A DNA stretch of 64,000 nt, taken from assembly GCA_023267975.1 (NCBI GenBank), contig JALNLA010000004.1:84485-148484 (forward strand), in the 5' to 3' direction. The notes beneath the pieces were generated by a model. The model ran no database searches. It was not told where the DNA came from and saw only the letters and a program-made list of their open reading frames with translations. Positions within the stretch are counted from its first letter, which is position 1, and every line of letters begins with the position of its first letter. This document shows, one piece after another, positions 41,758 to 49,783 of this stretch. A program made the position numbers and the translations under genes. The stretch comes from Candidatus Terraquivivens ruidianensis (lineage in GTDB: Archaea > Thermoproteota > Nitrososphaeria_A > Caldarchaeales > Wolframiiraptoraceae).

Positions 41758-42953
41758 GCAATAACCTCCATGGGTTTTTGGGCCCAGGCCACAGGCTCGT
41801 CATTGGACATGGGGTTGCCTTTATGAAGTTCCAGTATCCTCTCATGGCTCACTCCCTCTTCTTCTTTTATATACATCAGATGTTTGTTCGACTTAGGTAT
41901 AGAGTCCGAAATCAATCTTGCGACGGAAAAGCCTACGCTTTCGGCTATTGGAGCTATCATTTCTGCCATATTAACGTAGTAACCGTTCAGCTTCACGTCA
42001 CCAACGACTACAAAGCATGACGAATCATCTTTTAAAACCCTAAACATCTCCTTCAGGGATTCGTACATAAAGGACTCGAACTTCTGCTTCGATTCAGATT
42101 GGAATAGCCTATTCTTTATCTCCATGTAGTCATATCCTAAAAACCATAACCTCAGCCAATTGTCCCAAGCGTAAGTCTGCATGTTAAAGTAAGGCGGAGA
42201 CGTAACTATCAGGCTGACGCTATCGTTCTCTAAGGGTAGCTTTCTAGCGTCTTCCATAGTCGCAATACCCCTAACCCTCGGCAAACCGTCCCTCAAAACC
42301 CTCTCGACCTTTATAAGAAGGCACTTCAACACGTCCCTTTTGGGTCTCCTTAATCCATTCCTTTTGACAAAGCGTCTTATGTATTTTGGCGACATAGAGA
42401 AGGCATGGGAGCACGGCACACTCAAGTGCATCTTGGTAGGACCGTGGAGTATTCCGCACATGAGAGCCTTTATAAAATTCGTAAGGTCTGAGTCGTCGTC
42501 CATCAACATCTCCTGTATTGCCAATATCTGTCTGAGCGTGTATTTGCTGAAGAATATGCGAACGTCGCCGCTAACTTCATCGACGTCGTAGCTCTCTGGA
42601 TTCCACTTTCTCTTTGTCCTGTATATCCATTCTTTCACTTCTTCTAAAGTAACGGGGTTCACCTTTGCCCTCGTTATGACGTATGCCTCAGGTGCTAAGT
42701 CGTTGCCTATACCAATTCTTCCGTTTAGGCATGCTTCAAGGGGCAAGGTTCCCTTTCCAGAGAAAGGGTCGAGAACAACGTCGCCGCGCCTAGAATACCT
42801 TTTTACGAAATAGTGGGCAAGGGCAGGAGGAAACGAGCCGGTCCTAGAGCATATCCTGTGAAGGTTCGAACCCCAACCGTCACCTGCATACTTCCAAGAG
42901 TCGGGTATCTCTGTGCTTAAAATCGTGAAACGGTTCGTCATCAAGGGCCGCAC
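41754..42953 (-). CDS. DNA methyltransferase (N4-cytosine/N6-adenine type)
   Basis: A 399-residue SAM-dependent amino-methyltransferase. The SAM-binding DPFSGKGT motif (about residues 62-69) comes before the catalytic TSPPYFN motif (about 250-256), so the order is FxGxG first, then SPPY. VVVGDVKLNG and a C-terminal AWAQKP follow. The N-terminal region with WGSNLHRICSRTGSFPP probably covers target contacts. Its gene is followed by the coupled unknown protein. Such solitary two-gene units can be parts of restriction or other anti-virus systems, or of epigenetic regulation; no restriction enzyme is recognisable. Confidence 0.8.
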   Translation of the reverse strand: MRPLMTNRFTILSTEIPDSWKYAGDGWGSNLHRICSRTGSFPPALAHYFVKRYSRRGDVVLDPFSGKGTLPLEACLNGRIGIGNDLAPEAYVITRAKVNPVTLEEVKEWIYRTKRKWNPESYDVDEVSGDVRIFFSKYTLRQILAIQEMLMDDDSDLTNFIKALMCGILHGPTKMHLSVPCSHAFSMSPKYIRRFVKRNGLRRPKRDVLKCLLIKVERVLRDGLPRVRGIATMEDARKLPLENDSVSLIVTSPPYFNMQTYAWDNWLRLWFLGYDYMEIKNRLFQSESKQKFESFMYESLKEMFRVLKDDSSCFVVVGDVKLNGYYVNMAEMIAPIAESVGFSVARLISDSIPKSNKHLMYIKEEEGVSHERILELHKGNPMSNDEPVAWAQKPMEVIA

Positions 42954-43107
42954 GGCTTTGGCCCAAGCCTATAACTGTTAGGTTTGAGTGGAGTGATGAA
43001 TAATTCCTAAATTAAGCCAACGTATTCAATGGAGAATCTGTTAACACACTCCAAGCATATGTTCGAGAGCTGTATGCGGTGGGACTTTTTGAAAAACTTA
43101 TACATTA

Positions 43108-43117
43108 ACGTATACGT
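43108..43117. promoter_or_regulatory. ACGTATACGT palindrome next to a TATA-like box upstream of the phosphoribosyltransferase gene
   Basis: A TATA-like CTTATACATT lies about 25-30 bases before the predicted TTG start, with the palindrome ACGTATACGT between them. The transcript would have almost no leader. The same 10-bp palindrome occurs in the divergent promoter at 19353. Confidence 0.3.
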
Positions 43118-43125
43118 CAAAACCG

Positions 43126-43704
43126 TTGGTGGATGGGTTGGAGCACATATTAAGATACGATGGGCAAAAATATTATGAGCTGGAGGTAAGGGGGTTTAGG
43201 AGGAGACTACCCCTCATCCAAGTATCTCCAGACACTTGGATTGCGTACTTTGATAGCTTGGGTGATAAAGAGTTCATAAACCATTGCGCCAAAGAACTCT
43301 GCGGACATCTCTCAACCTGCGACATTCTCATGACGACCGAGAGTAAGGGCATAGCGTTCGTCCACGAATTGGCAAACATGTTAAACCATAGTTTCTACGT
43401 GGTCTGCAGGAAAGAGGTTAAGCCATTCATGCTCGACCCGATACGCGTATCCTACAAGCCCATAACTTCTAGCAAGGAGCTGACCCTCTGCATAGACGGA
43501 AGGTATAGAGAAAAGATTGCTGGAAAGAGAGTTGGCATAATCGACGATATAGTTAGCACGGGCCAGACTTTGAATGCTATGGAAGAAATCGTCGTGAAAG
43601 CTGGCGGAACTGTCGAAAAGAAGGCAGCGATACTTTTGGAGGGTAGCGAGCGGGACGACATCGTTTACCTCGGAATCTTGCCAGTATTCAAGAAGACGGT
43701 TTAG
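43126..43704 (+). CDS. Purine/adenine phosphoribosyltransferase-like protein
   Basis: A 192-residue type I PRTase with the PRPP-binding loop VGIIDDIVSTGQT (about residues 135-147) and a preceding TTESKGIAFVHELA segment. These enzymes salvage purine bases to nucleotides or act as related regulators (as GfcR in archaea does). Possible starts are TTG 43126, GTG 43129 and TTG 43138, and none has a Shine-Dalgarno; a TATA-like box 25-30 bases upstream supports a leaderless message. The base specificity cannot be told from sequence. Confidence 0.8.
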   Translation: MVDGLEHILRYDGQKYYELEVRGFRRRLPLIQVSPDTWIAYFDSLGDKEFINHCAKELCGHLSTCDILMTTESKGIAFVHELANMLNHSFYVVCRKEVKPFMLDPIRVSYKPITSSKELTLCIDGRYREKIAGKRVGIIDDIVSTGQTLNAMEEIVVKAGGTVEKKAAILLEGSERDDIVYLGILPVFKKTV

Positions 43705-43766
43705 CGGAAAACTGAAATAGAACGACAAAGAGCGTTTATCTGAAAGCCCGGTCGTCTAGCGGCCAA

Positions 43767-43790
43767 GCGTCTGGTCAGACAGCGGGCTAA
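43767..43790 (+). other. Predicted tRNA intron 1 (24 bases, D loop)
   Basis: GGCC (43761-43764) pairs with GGCU (43785-43788) as the 4-bp central helix. The bulges are AAG (43765-43767) and AAG (43789-43791). Cleavage after the second bulge base gives a 24-base intron and restores a normal D arm. The outer helix is weak, as in relaxed BHB sites. A hairpin GUCU-GGUC-AGAC lies inside the intron. Confidence 0.7.
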
Positions 43791-43806
43791 GGATCGCGGG
43801 CTCTGG

Positions 43807-43826
43807 ATCTTGCGCATGGAGGAGAA
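43807..43826 (+). other. Predicted tRNA intron 2 (20 bases, position 37/38)
   Basis: This is the canonical archaeal intron site. The anticodon-loop bases CUCU (43801-43804) pair with GGAG (43821-43824); the bulges are GGA (43805-43807) and AAC (43825-43827), and the outer helix is the anticodon stem. The geometry is a complete BHB motif. Confidence 0.8.
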
Positions 43827-43878
43827 CCCCGTGGACGCCGGTTCGAATCCGGCCCGGGCTATCAAACTTTCACTTCTG

Positions 43879-43935
43879 GTACCATGGGTAGATGGTACTA
43901 TGGATTAGTTACGATTTGCGAAAAAAATTTTTCCC
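43879..43935 (+). terminator. Hairpin and A/T run between tRNA-Gln and the convergent head-module genes
   Basis: GTACCAT (43879-43885) and ATGGTAC (43892-43898) form a perfect 7-bp inverted repeat with a 6-base loop. An A7-T5 block follows at about 43922-43935. Convergent genes end on either side, so transcripts from both directions may stop here. Confidence 0.4.
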
Positions 43936-43937
43936 CA

Positions 43938-44717
43938 TCATCGCAACTTTCTTCCGTATTTTGCTAGAATAGCTCTAGCTGCAGGGCTCCGCATCGGCAA
44001 CTCATAGTTAACCTTAGCCGTCGTAGGTTTTTCCTTGGTTATCCTCGCCAGTGGGTCGCCCGGCTCGACATCCTTCGTGAGCAAACCCAAGCCAGTGAAT
44101 ACGAGACCGTGTGGCTTTACGCCGTTGACAGGATATGCATCCCTCGCTATCCACTCCACGCTTGCCCCGCTTATCTCGCCCGACTCTATCATGCGATTTA
44201 TGTCTGGGTCCGATATCAAGACGAGAGCTTCGACTGCCTTGTCCTCGTAATCGGCGGCGATGACCGCATTCTCTGGAAAGGGCAGCATCCTCGAGTGATT
44301 TATGCTCACGGGCCTCATGGCGAGGCTTCTGGCGGCCGCCCTCAATTCTTCTTCCGTGAAGAGTGTGTTGTTCCTTGTCTTTCCTACGTGGAGTGCCTTA
44401 ACTTTCCAGACCTTGGCGTCCTTTGACTCAGCCAAATCCTTGCAAAGCCTGAATACGCCTGAGGCCCAGCTGAAAGACTCGCCGCCGACTGCCGATATAC
44501 GTGCCTCAAACCACTCTTTGGCTTTCTCAAGCGTCCAGCCCTTCTCTTTCGAGAACAAATAGCTTACAACCTCAGTCGTGTCCTTTCCTTTCGGCTTGGC
44601 GACTATGGCCTTTATTCCCGCATCGGCGTCTATATCTATCGTCCTGAAGCTGTCCGGCTCAAACTCGTCAGCATTCTTATGTCCACTTCTTATGTATTCT
44701 TCTGTCTCTTCCCACAT
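43938..44717 (-). CDS. Phage/virus prohead protease-like protein
   Basis: A 259-residue protein. The N-terminus (VSYLFSKEKGWTLEKAKEW) is a module common in phage head-maturation proteins. The core has PVSINHSR (candidate catalytic His region), then DPDINRMIESGEISGASVEW, where a Ser in the GASVEW strand would be the nucleophile; this His/Ser pattern fits the XkdF/herpesvirus-type assembly protease fold. It processes scaffold and capsid proteins in tailed viruses. It is downstream of the portal gene on the same strand, as in virus head modules. Catalytic residues are my reading and were not tested by alignment. Confidence 0.6.
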   Translation of the reverse strand: MWEETEEYIRSGHKNADEFEPDSFRTIDIDADAGIKAIVAKPKGKDTTEVVSYLFSKEKGWTLEKAKEWFEARISAVGGESFSWASGVFRLCKDLAESKDAKVWKVKALHVGKTRNNTLFTEEELRAAARSLAMRPVSINHSRMLPFPENAVIAADYEDKAVEALVLISDPDINRMIESGEISGASVEWIARDAYPVNGVKPHGLVFTGLGLLTKDVEPGDPLARITKEKPTTAKVNYELPMRSPAARAILAKYGRKLR

Positions 44718-44736
44718 TTTTACTCACATCCGTTTT

Positions 44737-46011
44737 TCAACCTCGGGGATTCTCCTGCTTTTCCTCCGTAAGCATGAAGCCTAATCTTTTTAGCATCCCC
44801 CGTAACTCATCAAGCCTGACGACGGGGGCTCCCTGCGCGAGTAGTTCGGCGAACTTGATGAGGTGCTCAACCTCTATCTTTGGCTCTTCTTTCAGGCCCC
44901 AGTTCCAGCGTACGTTTGCCTGCACGGGGTCTATGCCATGAGTTCTAAGAAATTCGTCGAATATCTCGCGCTCGGTTATGCGCTTGATGAACCTCCTGAT
45001 TGCCATGAGCTTCCTCTCCATCGTCGCATCCGCGACTTTCGCTGAGGCTTCCGTGAAACCGGGAGTCGTGAAGAGCCTTATGTGGTGCGTCTGCGTCCCC
45101 ATTATAAATTGCTCGAATATGTGCTTCCAGAAGAACTCTAAGACAGCCCTCGATGATACGCCGACCTCCTTCACGTCGAGCTCCTTGCTGTTTGTTAAGA
45201 AGTCCTGCTCGGGCTCGAGCTTCTCCAGCCGTGATTGGGCCTCCTTCAGGATGTCGAGGGGCATGGCGGGGAAGACATAGACGTGTCTCGGTATTGCCTT
45301 TATGGCAAGCCTCATCGAAGCATCGTCCAGCTTCTCCTTCAGCTTGACGAACGGCTCACGCTTTCTGGTCTTGCCCTTTATCGTAAACCCTACCCCTTCC
45401 GTGAGCATCGAGGTGAGCCAGCCCGTGCCAAAAGCTTTCTCATCAACAACGTTCCATCTATAATGAACGACGAGCTTAGGCGAGAGCTTGGTCTGTTGTC
45501 CTTTATATAGACGGTTGTACCAGAGAATCGTTCCGTCGTATGTCCGTACGGCCGAGACTATCGAGCTAAGCGGCAAAGGTTTCACGTCCACCAACGCCGC
45601 ATCCTTCGCCGGCACGGTGATCTCCACTTTCGCGGACGTCCAAGGGTCTTTGAGCGTCTCGACCTCATAAGCGTCATAAATCCTCTCTAAGAAGAAGTCG
45701 CCGGAGAGTGTCGTCCACTTTGCTATTTTTAGGTGGAGCTCGTCTAGGTTTATCTGGGAGTTAAACTCGTCGATGCCGTCCTTTGCGATGTCAACGTCAG
45801 CGGTTGTATATCCGCCCATGCCTGCAACTGCCTGCTCTATGTAATCGGCCGCGCTCATTATTAGTGGATCGCTCAGGTAGTAATCTATGTATTGCTGGAA
45901 CGGAATGATTGGGTACTCGATAGTCCCGGATGTCATGTAAGTAATTGAGTGCTGTACAGATTCCGCTATTGGCCTAATGGACGCCTTTTCCATTAACCTC
46001 TTTAGGAACAT
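44737..46011 (-). CDS. Virus portal protein-like
   Basis: A 424-residue protein consistent with phage portal proteins: an N-terminal region with SDPLIMSAADYIEQAV, the mid-section LYKGQQTKLSPKLVVHYRWN, and a long helical stem/crown region with TQTHHIRLFTTPGFTEASAKVADATMERKL, written here in parts (TQTHHIRLF; FTEASAKVAD). Portal rings form the DNA channel at one capsid vertex. It is followed 19 bases on by the protease gene. No terminase is found within or around the module, which is unusual for a live virus. Confidence 0.65.
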   Translation of the reverse strand: MFLKRLMEKASIRPIAESVQHSITYMTSGTIEYPIIPFQQYIDYYLSDPLIMSAADYIEQAVAGMGGYTTADVDIAKDGIDEFNSQINLDELHLKIAKWTTLSGDFFLERIYDAYEVETLKDPWTSAKVEITVPAKDAALVDVKPLPLSSIVSAVRTYDGTILWYNRLYKGQQTKLSPKLVVHYRWNVVDEKAFGTGWLTSMLTEGVGFTIKGKTRKREPFVKLKEKLDDASMRLAIKAIPRHVYVFPAMPLDILKEAQSRLEKLEPEQDFLTNSKELDVKEVGVSSRAVLEFFWKHIFEQFIMGTQTHHIRLFTTPGFTEASAKVADATMERKLMAIRRFIKRITEREIFDEFLRTHGIDPVQANVRWNWGLKEEPKIEVEHLIKFAELLAQGAPVVRLDELRGMLKRLGFMLTEEKQENPRG

Positions 46012-46111
46012 CTCAGAAGAATGTTAAAACCAACATGAATAAAAATTGCATAACACGGAATGTCATGAAAGTGAAACGAAAGTGCATGTAAAAAATTTAT
46101 GACTAAGTTTT

Positions 46112-46381
46112 GTGAAATTTATTGTGATGAGGGAGCTAGAGCAGTTCGTAAGAATACTTGAATTAGCGAACGCTGGGGGCGTAACGCCTTACAGAATCGG
46201 ACGCATTTTAGGCATCAACTACCAAAGGCTTAAGCGCATTTTAGATTATGCAGTAAACGAAGGCATAATGACGTACAAGCAGGTAAGGGCTGGCGCAAAA
46301 GTTTACGAACTTACCGAGAAGGGAGAGAGGTTGCTGAATATTTGGGTGAGCTTTAACTACGAAAAAATCACAGACATTTAA
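46112..46381 (+). CDS. Small winged-helix DNA-binding protein
   Basis: An 89-residue protein with a winged-helix pattern: NAGGVTPYRIGRILGI, YQRLKRILDYAVNEGI and VYELTEKGERLL. It resembles archaeal PadR/ArsR-like wHTH proteins often encoded by viruses and plasmids. GTG 46112 or ATG 46127 may be the start. It is divergent from the portal gene and first in the rightward part of the head module, so it may regulate it. Confidence 0.65.
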   Translation: MKFIVMRELEQFVRILELANAGGVTPYRIGRILGINYQRLKRILDYAVNEGIMTYKQVRAGAKVYELTEKGERLLNIWVSFNYEKITDI

Positions 46382-46451
46382 CGTTTCGTAATTTATGAAA
46401 ACGTCATCATAACTTTTAGGAAAGTATTTGTACAAATTGTTTTGAGTGGAA

Positions 46452-46880
46452 ATGGATGCATGGCCTAATTCGGAGGTAGGAGACCTAGTTTCCCCGAGGG
46501 GCGAGAGCATAGTGTTAAGCTTCAAGGCTGGGGCAGCAATAACTAAGGGAGACCCCGTATACCTAGCCGACCAAGACACCGTAGTGCCAGCAACTGCAGC
46601 GAGGGACTGCGTAGGCATAGCTTTGGAGAATGCTTCAGAAGACGATTATGTACCTGTATGCATATTGGGTGTCGTGAAGGTCGTAGCAGGCGCAACCATC
46701 TCTAGGGGTCAGGCGGTATACGGAGCGGACGCCTCAAAGCGCATACTTCCACTGACGGACCAAGATGTAGATGAAAGTGGAGCCAACACTTATACGATAT
46801 ACTACGCTAGGAAGCTAGGCATAGCCCTCGATAACTTCTCAGCACCGGGTGATGCTGGTAGAATTCTAGTGGTGAAATGA
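46452..46880 (+). CDS. Capsid cement/decoration protein-like (DUF2190 type)
   Basis: About 142 residues from the ATG at 46452 (a GTG two codons earlier is possible). The beta-rich sequence ITKGDPVYLADQDTVVPATA, CVGIALENA and ISRGQAVYG fits DUF2190-type cement proteins that coat tailed-virus heads. It precedes the capsid gene by one base, as expected for a head operon. Identification rests on the repeated GxPVY-type strands and context. Confidence 0.6.
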   Translation: MDAWPNSEVGDLVSPRGESIVLSFKAGAAITKGDPVYLADQDTVVPATAARDCVGIALENASEDDYVPVCILGVVKVVAGATISRGQAVYGADASKRILPLTDQDVDESGANTYTIYYARKLGIALDNFSAPGDAGRILVVK

Positions 46881-46881
46881 G

Positions 46882-47844
46882 ATGGGTTGGCAGGATATAA
46901 TGCCCAAAAAGTTTGAGGCACTCTACAGCGACCCGAAAATGAAAGATGAGCTCAACGAACTGATGTCGAAGTTCTCGAGTAACCCTATATTCGTCCACAT
47001 ATCGGAACTCTTCCCTTCCGGCTATGAGTCCATAACGAGCTCTATGCTAGGCGCGGTAGCCAGAATACACGATACGATAGTCGAGGCGGCCCAACCCAAC
47101 TTGATAGCGAGGCAGCTGGTTCAGGTCATAAAGACCTCGGACCCTGTCGTAAGGTTCCCGAGGGCAAAGAGGGCGAGGGCTTACAAGAGTGCCGAGCTGG
47201 CTCAGGTTTGGATTACTGGTGAGAAGTACGAAGTTCAAGACGTTAAAGCCGACTTGGAGATCAGAGCTGCGGCCGAATGGACGAGGAAGTTCTTGGAGGA
47301 TGCTCCGTGGAGTGTGCTAGAGAGGCAGGCCGCAGAGCTGGGCAGGGCCGTCGGTCTGCTGGAGACGGAGGAGGTTGTAGGGATGTTTATGCGGATACCC
47401 GAGGATGAGCTCGCCGGAGGTTCCGAAATCTCTGTGATTAACTCTGGAAAGCTCGGCTACGAGGATGTCGTTAACGCAAGAAAGGCTGTACTGAAGGAGA
47501 TGTTCCACCCAGACTGTTTGCTGGTCAGCGTGTCCAGGGAGGCTGACCTTTGGAAGGACGACAAGTTCATACATAGCTTCTACTTCGGCGAGGCTGCTGA
47601 CAAGCAGAGGGGCGTACTTGGCAGCTTCTTAGGCCTAGAGCTAATAATTGACAACAGCGGCTCAGTCCCAGACGATAAGGCACTCATCATAGACAGGAAG
47701 GCGGCTGGCATACTGCTCATCAGACGGGACTTGACGATAAGCAGCTACGAGACGATGAAGGACGAAGTCTACGGCGTCATGGCAAGCGAGCGGATAGGTG
47801 TGGACATACTACGTTCAAAAGCTGTAGCAAGGATAAGCATCTGA
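46882..47844 (+). CDS. HK97-fold major capsid protein-like
   Basis: A 320-residue protein. A long helical N-arm is followed by VVRFPRAKRARAY, EVQDVKADLEIRAAAEWTRKFLEDAPW, ADLWKDDKF and ENSGSVPDDKALIIDRKAAGILL, which resemble the E-loop, spine helix and P/A-domain of HK97 capsid proteins; in the text the last reads DNSGSVPDDKALIIDRKAAG. It self-assembles into the shell if functional. No encapsulin cargo gene is present. It is preceded by the cement-like gene and overlaps the next small gene by one base. Confidence 0.65.
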   Translation: MGWQDIMPKKFEALYSDPKMKDELNELMSKFSSNPIFVHISELFPSGYESITSSMLGAVARIHDTIVEAAQPNLIARQLVQVIKTSDPVVRFPRAKRARAYKSAELAQVWITGEKYEVQDVKADLEIRAAAEWTRKFLEDAPWSVLERQAAELGRAVGLLETEEVVGMFMRIPEDELAGGSEISVINSGKLGYEDVVNARKAVLKEMFHPDCLLVSVSREADLWKDDKFIHSFYFGEAADKQRGVLGSFLGLELIIDNSGSVPDDKALIIDRKAAGILLIRRDLTISSYETMKDEVYGVMASERIGVDILRSKAVARISI

Positions 47845-48035
47845 TGGACATGCCTCCAGTTAAAGTTAAGATGACAATAACCATAGACATGCAGGTCGCC
47901 GAGTACCTCGAGGACCTGCATCGAAAGCTAGTCCAAAAGATGCTCGAGGAACATAGAAGACCTCCCAGCTTTAGTCAGTTCATGAACGACTGGTTATCGA
48001 GGCACATCTCAGAGGAGATGGAGAAGATGGGCTGA
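47844..48035 (+). CDS. Small ribbon-helix-helix-like protein
   Basis: A 63-residue protein that starts on the last base of the capsid gene. A short basic beta strand (VKVKMTITID) and two helices (MQVAEYLEDLHRK; SFSQFMNDWLSRHI) fit a ribbon-helix-helix DNA-binding dimer, common in archaeal viruses. Function in the module (regulation or packaging) is unknown. Confidence 0.55.
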   Translation: MDMPPVKVKMTITIDMQVAEYLEDLHRKLVQKMLEEHRRPPSFSQFMNDWLSRHISEEMEKMG

Positions 48036-48364
48036 ATACTGCTTAATATCCTCAACTTTTTTGTTGAAAATAACTTTCTCAAAAAGCACTTCTTTCAACA
48101 ATGTTGGAGTTAATTCAATAAATTAAGAATTATCATTTTGCTCAATATTTTTTGAATTATAAGGCATTTTAACTAGGTTTCATGAGAAACGCCAGTTTTC
48201 ACATAATGTTATGCAAAACCAACAGTGTTAAAACGTAGCCTTCAAAAGTCTGCAAATTCAATAAAAAATGAGTTATCAAGTTGTTTCGAACATGTTTAGT
48301 AAAATTTATATTAGCAACGTTTTTGGATTGTTGAATAATCCCAACGATTAAGGGAGGTAGGCCA
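48036..48364. other. AT-rich non-coding gap at the right end of the head module
   Basis: This 329-base stretch holds no coding frame. It contains a short hairpin TCAAC-T6-GTTGA (48052-48067), a perfect 9-bp inverted repeat TTGTTGAAA/TTTCAACAA (48061-48069 and 48093-48101), and a TATA-like TTTATATT near 48305 that could serve the glycosyltransferase. A GGGAGG Shine-Dalgarno is at 48352-48357. I looked for a copy of the tRNA-Gln 3' end as an attachment site and found none. Confidence 0.5.
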
Positions 48365-49729
48365 TTGATTGTTGAGATTATTCAACTATTTGAGTTCACA
48401 AAAAGCCTAGTATTCAGGCTTTTGATGGTGGCCGCTATTTTAAACATAATTTCCATGGTCTCCATGTTTCTTTTAGCAAAAAGGCACAAACCTTGTTTAG
48501 AAGATCCGTTGACCAATCTGAAGTATACGGCTATTGTCCCTACCCATAACGAGATACCCGAAGTATTTGATAGGTGTTTGGCTAGCATAAAACGACAAAC
48601 CATCCCACCAGAGAGGATTATAGTAGTTATAAGCCCTGAGGAGACTGAACTAATAGAAATAGCACGGAGGCATGATTGTTTTATTATTTCAAAAAGCATG
48701 AAAAAGAGGGATGCGCTGGCTTACGCATCAAGGCTAGCGGATTCAGAATTTTTGTTGTTTGTTGATAGCGACACTATACTGGAAAAAGATTGTGTAGAGG
48801 AGCTTTCTCGATGTTTTCATGACAAAAATACTGCTTTGGCAAGCCCAAGGAAATTTGTTATGAGGTTCTTTGATAACTTTGCAGAAGATTTTTCAAGGTT
48901 AATAGAATACGGAAGACATATAATAGACTCGGCTCTACATCCCTGCCTCGTTGTCGCTGATGGTAAATGTAATCTTTGGCGAAGGAGTGCCGTGATTTCT
49001 TTGCTCGATAGGTACATCAACGACAAGATATTTGGTAAAAGAGTGATAATAGGCGAAGACCGTCAGCTTACGAGACTTGCGCTCATGAATGGTTGGAAGA
49101 CTTTTTACCAAACTACGGCCATGGTCAGCACACTTTCTCCGCCTGATACTATAAGCCTGGTTAAACAACAAATAAGGTGGGCAAGAAGCGGCTATCTCTA
49201 TTGGTTCCGTGATATTAGAGATGGGCTCTTCTGGAAAGTGCCGCTTGCATGGAAGTTACACACTGGGAGTTATTTCTTAATGCCTTGGTTTTTAATTGTA
49301 GCTCTTACATACGATGCCATGGCTACGCCTCATCTTTTGGTTTATAACTTCTTCCCTTCGTCTCCCTTACAAATACTGATAAACGCTTTGATACTTTTGT
49401 CAGGTTTGACGCTCTGGACGTATTTCAGGAAAGTTTTATTATGCTTGCCAAAGAAGGTATCGATATTCGATACGGCCAAGTTTGGCGTCTTCGGATTCTT
49501 TGCCATGTTTCCTGTGATGCTCTTTAGTTCAATCACTTTTGCCAATGATGGTTGGCTGACTAGGGGTGGCAGAAACAACTCCAACGGTGATGAGGAGCTC
49601 GTTAAGGTGGTTACGCGAATTACTAAGCTTAAGGAATTTCTGATGAGAAACTGTTGGCCAATATTTTTCTGCCTAGGTGGTTCGGGCCTTTTCTTCGTAG
49701 TGTCAGCCAGCGCCTACGTGCATTACTAA
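48365..49729 (+). CDS. Membrane glycosyltransferase, family 2 type
   Basis: A 454-residue protein with an N-terminal membrane segment, a GT-A catalytic domain (YTAIVPTHNEIPEVFDRC, FVDSDTILE as the DxD-like site, GEDRQLTR, and the QIRWARSG QxxRW-type motif) and three or four C-terminal membrane segments. That is the layout of processive GT2 enzymes such as cellulose/hyaluronan/chitin synthase-like proteins that polymerize and export a glycan. The TTG start follows a clear GGGAGG. It stands alone between the virus module and an aldolase gene; polymer and sugar are unknown. Confidence 0.82.
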   Translation: MIVEIIQLFEFTKSLVFRLLMVAAILNIISMVSMFLLAKRHKPCLEDPLTNLKYTAIVPTHNEIPEVFDRCLASIKRQTIPPERIIVVISPEETELIEIARRHDCFIISKSMKKRDALAYASRLADSEFLLFVDSDTILEKDCVEELSRCFHDKNTALASPRKFVMRFFDNFAEDFSRLIEYGRHIIDSALHPCLVVADGKCNLWRRSAVISLLDRYINDKIFGKRVIIGEDRQLTRLALMNGWKTFYQTTAMVSTLSPPDTISLVKQQIRWARSGYLYWFRDIRDGLFWKVPLAWKLHTGSYFLMPWFLIVALTYDAMATPHLLVYNFFPSSPLQILINALILLSGLTLWTYFRKVLLCLPKKVSIFDTAKFGVFGFFAMFPVMLFSSITFANDGWLTRGGRNNSNGDEELVKVVTRITKLKEFLMRNCWPIFFCLGGSGLFFVVSASAYVHY

Positions 49730-49783
49730 AATGACAAAGGAAAAATGTTTATTACGTTCACTTAGGACGAGGCAATCGCAAGA

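Larger units (their letters stand above)
43745..43861 (+). tRNA. tRNA-Gln (anticodon CUG) with two predicted introns
   Basis: The acceptor stem is AGCCCGG/CCGGGCU with discriminator A at 43861, and the T arm is GCCGG-TTCGAAT-CCGGC. The 117-base gene becomes a normal 73-base tRNA after removing 43767-43790 (D loop) and 43807-43826 (between 37 and 38). The spliced D stem pairs 43754-43757 with 43791-43794 (including G·U pairs), and the anticodon stem GCGGG pairs with CCCGU around the loop CUCUGGC, whose anticodon is CUG at 43803-43805. Both introns can form bulge-helix-bulge sites with 3-base bulges around a 4-bp helix. CCA is not encoded. Confidence 0.85.

Noticed and set aside
42850..42875. 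Possible T-loop-like GGTTCGAACCCC
   Set aside because: It lies inside the methyltransferase coding sequence and no tRNA cloverleaf can be drawn around it.
42993..43075. C/D box small RNA
   Set aside because: A GTGATGA C-box-like sequence occurs but no CTGA D box is found at a suitable distance.
43767..43780. Alternative D stem GUCU/AGAC in the unspliced tRNA
   Set aside because: It pairs perfectly but leaves a 19-base D loop and places the first GCGGG repeat as anticodon stem without a matching 3' strand; it is better explained as a hairpin within the intron.
46882..47844. Encapsulin nanocompartment
   Set aside because: The adjacent portal-, protease- and cement-like genes point to a virus head module; no cargo enzyme gene is next to it.
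43745..48364. tRNA-flanking attachment-site repeat for a provirus
   Set aside because: No copy of the tRNA-Gln 3' end was found at the right border of the head module, and no integrase gene is present.
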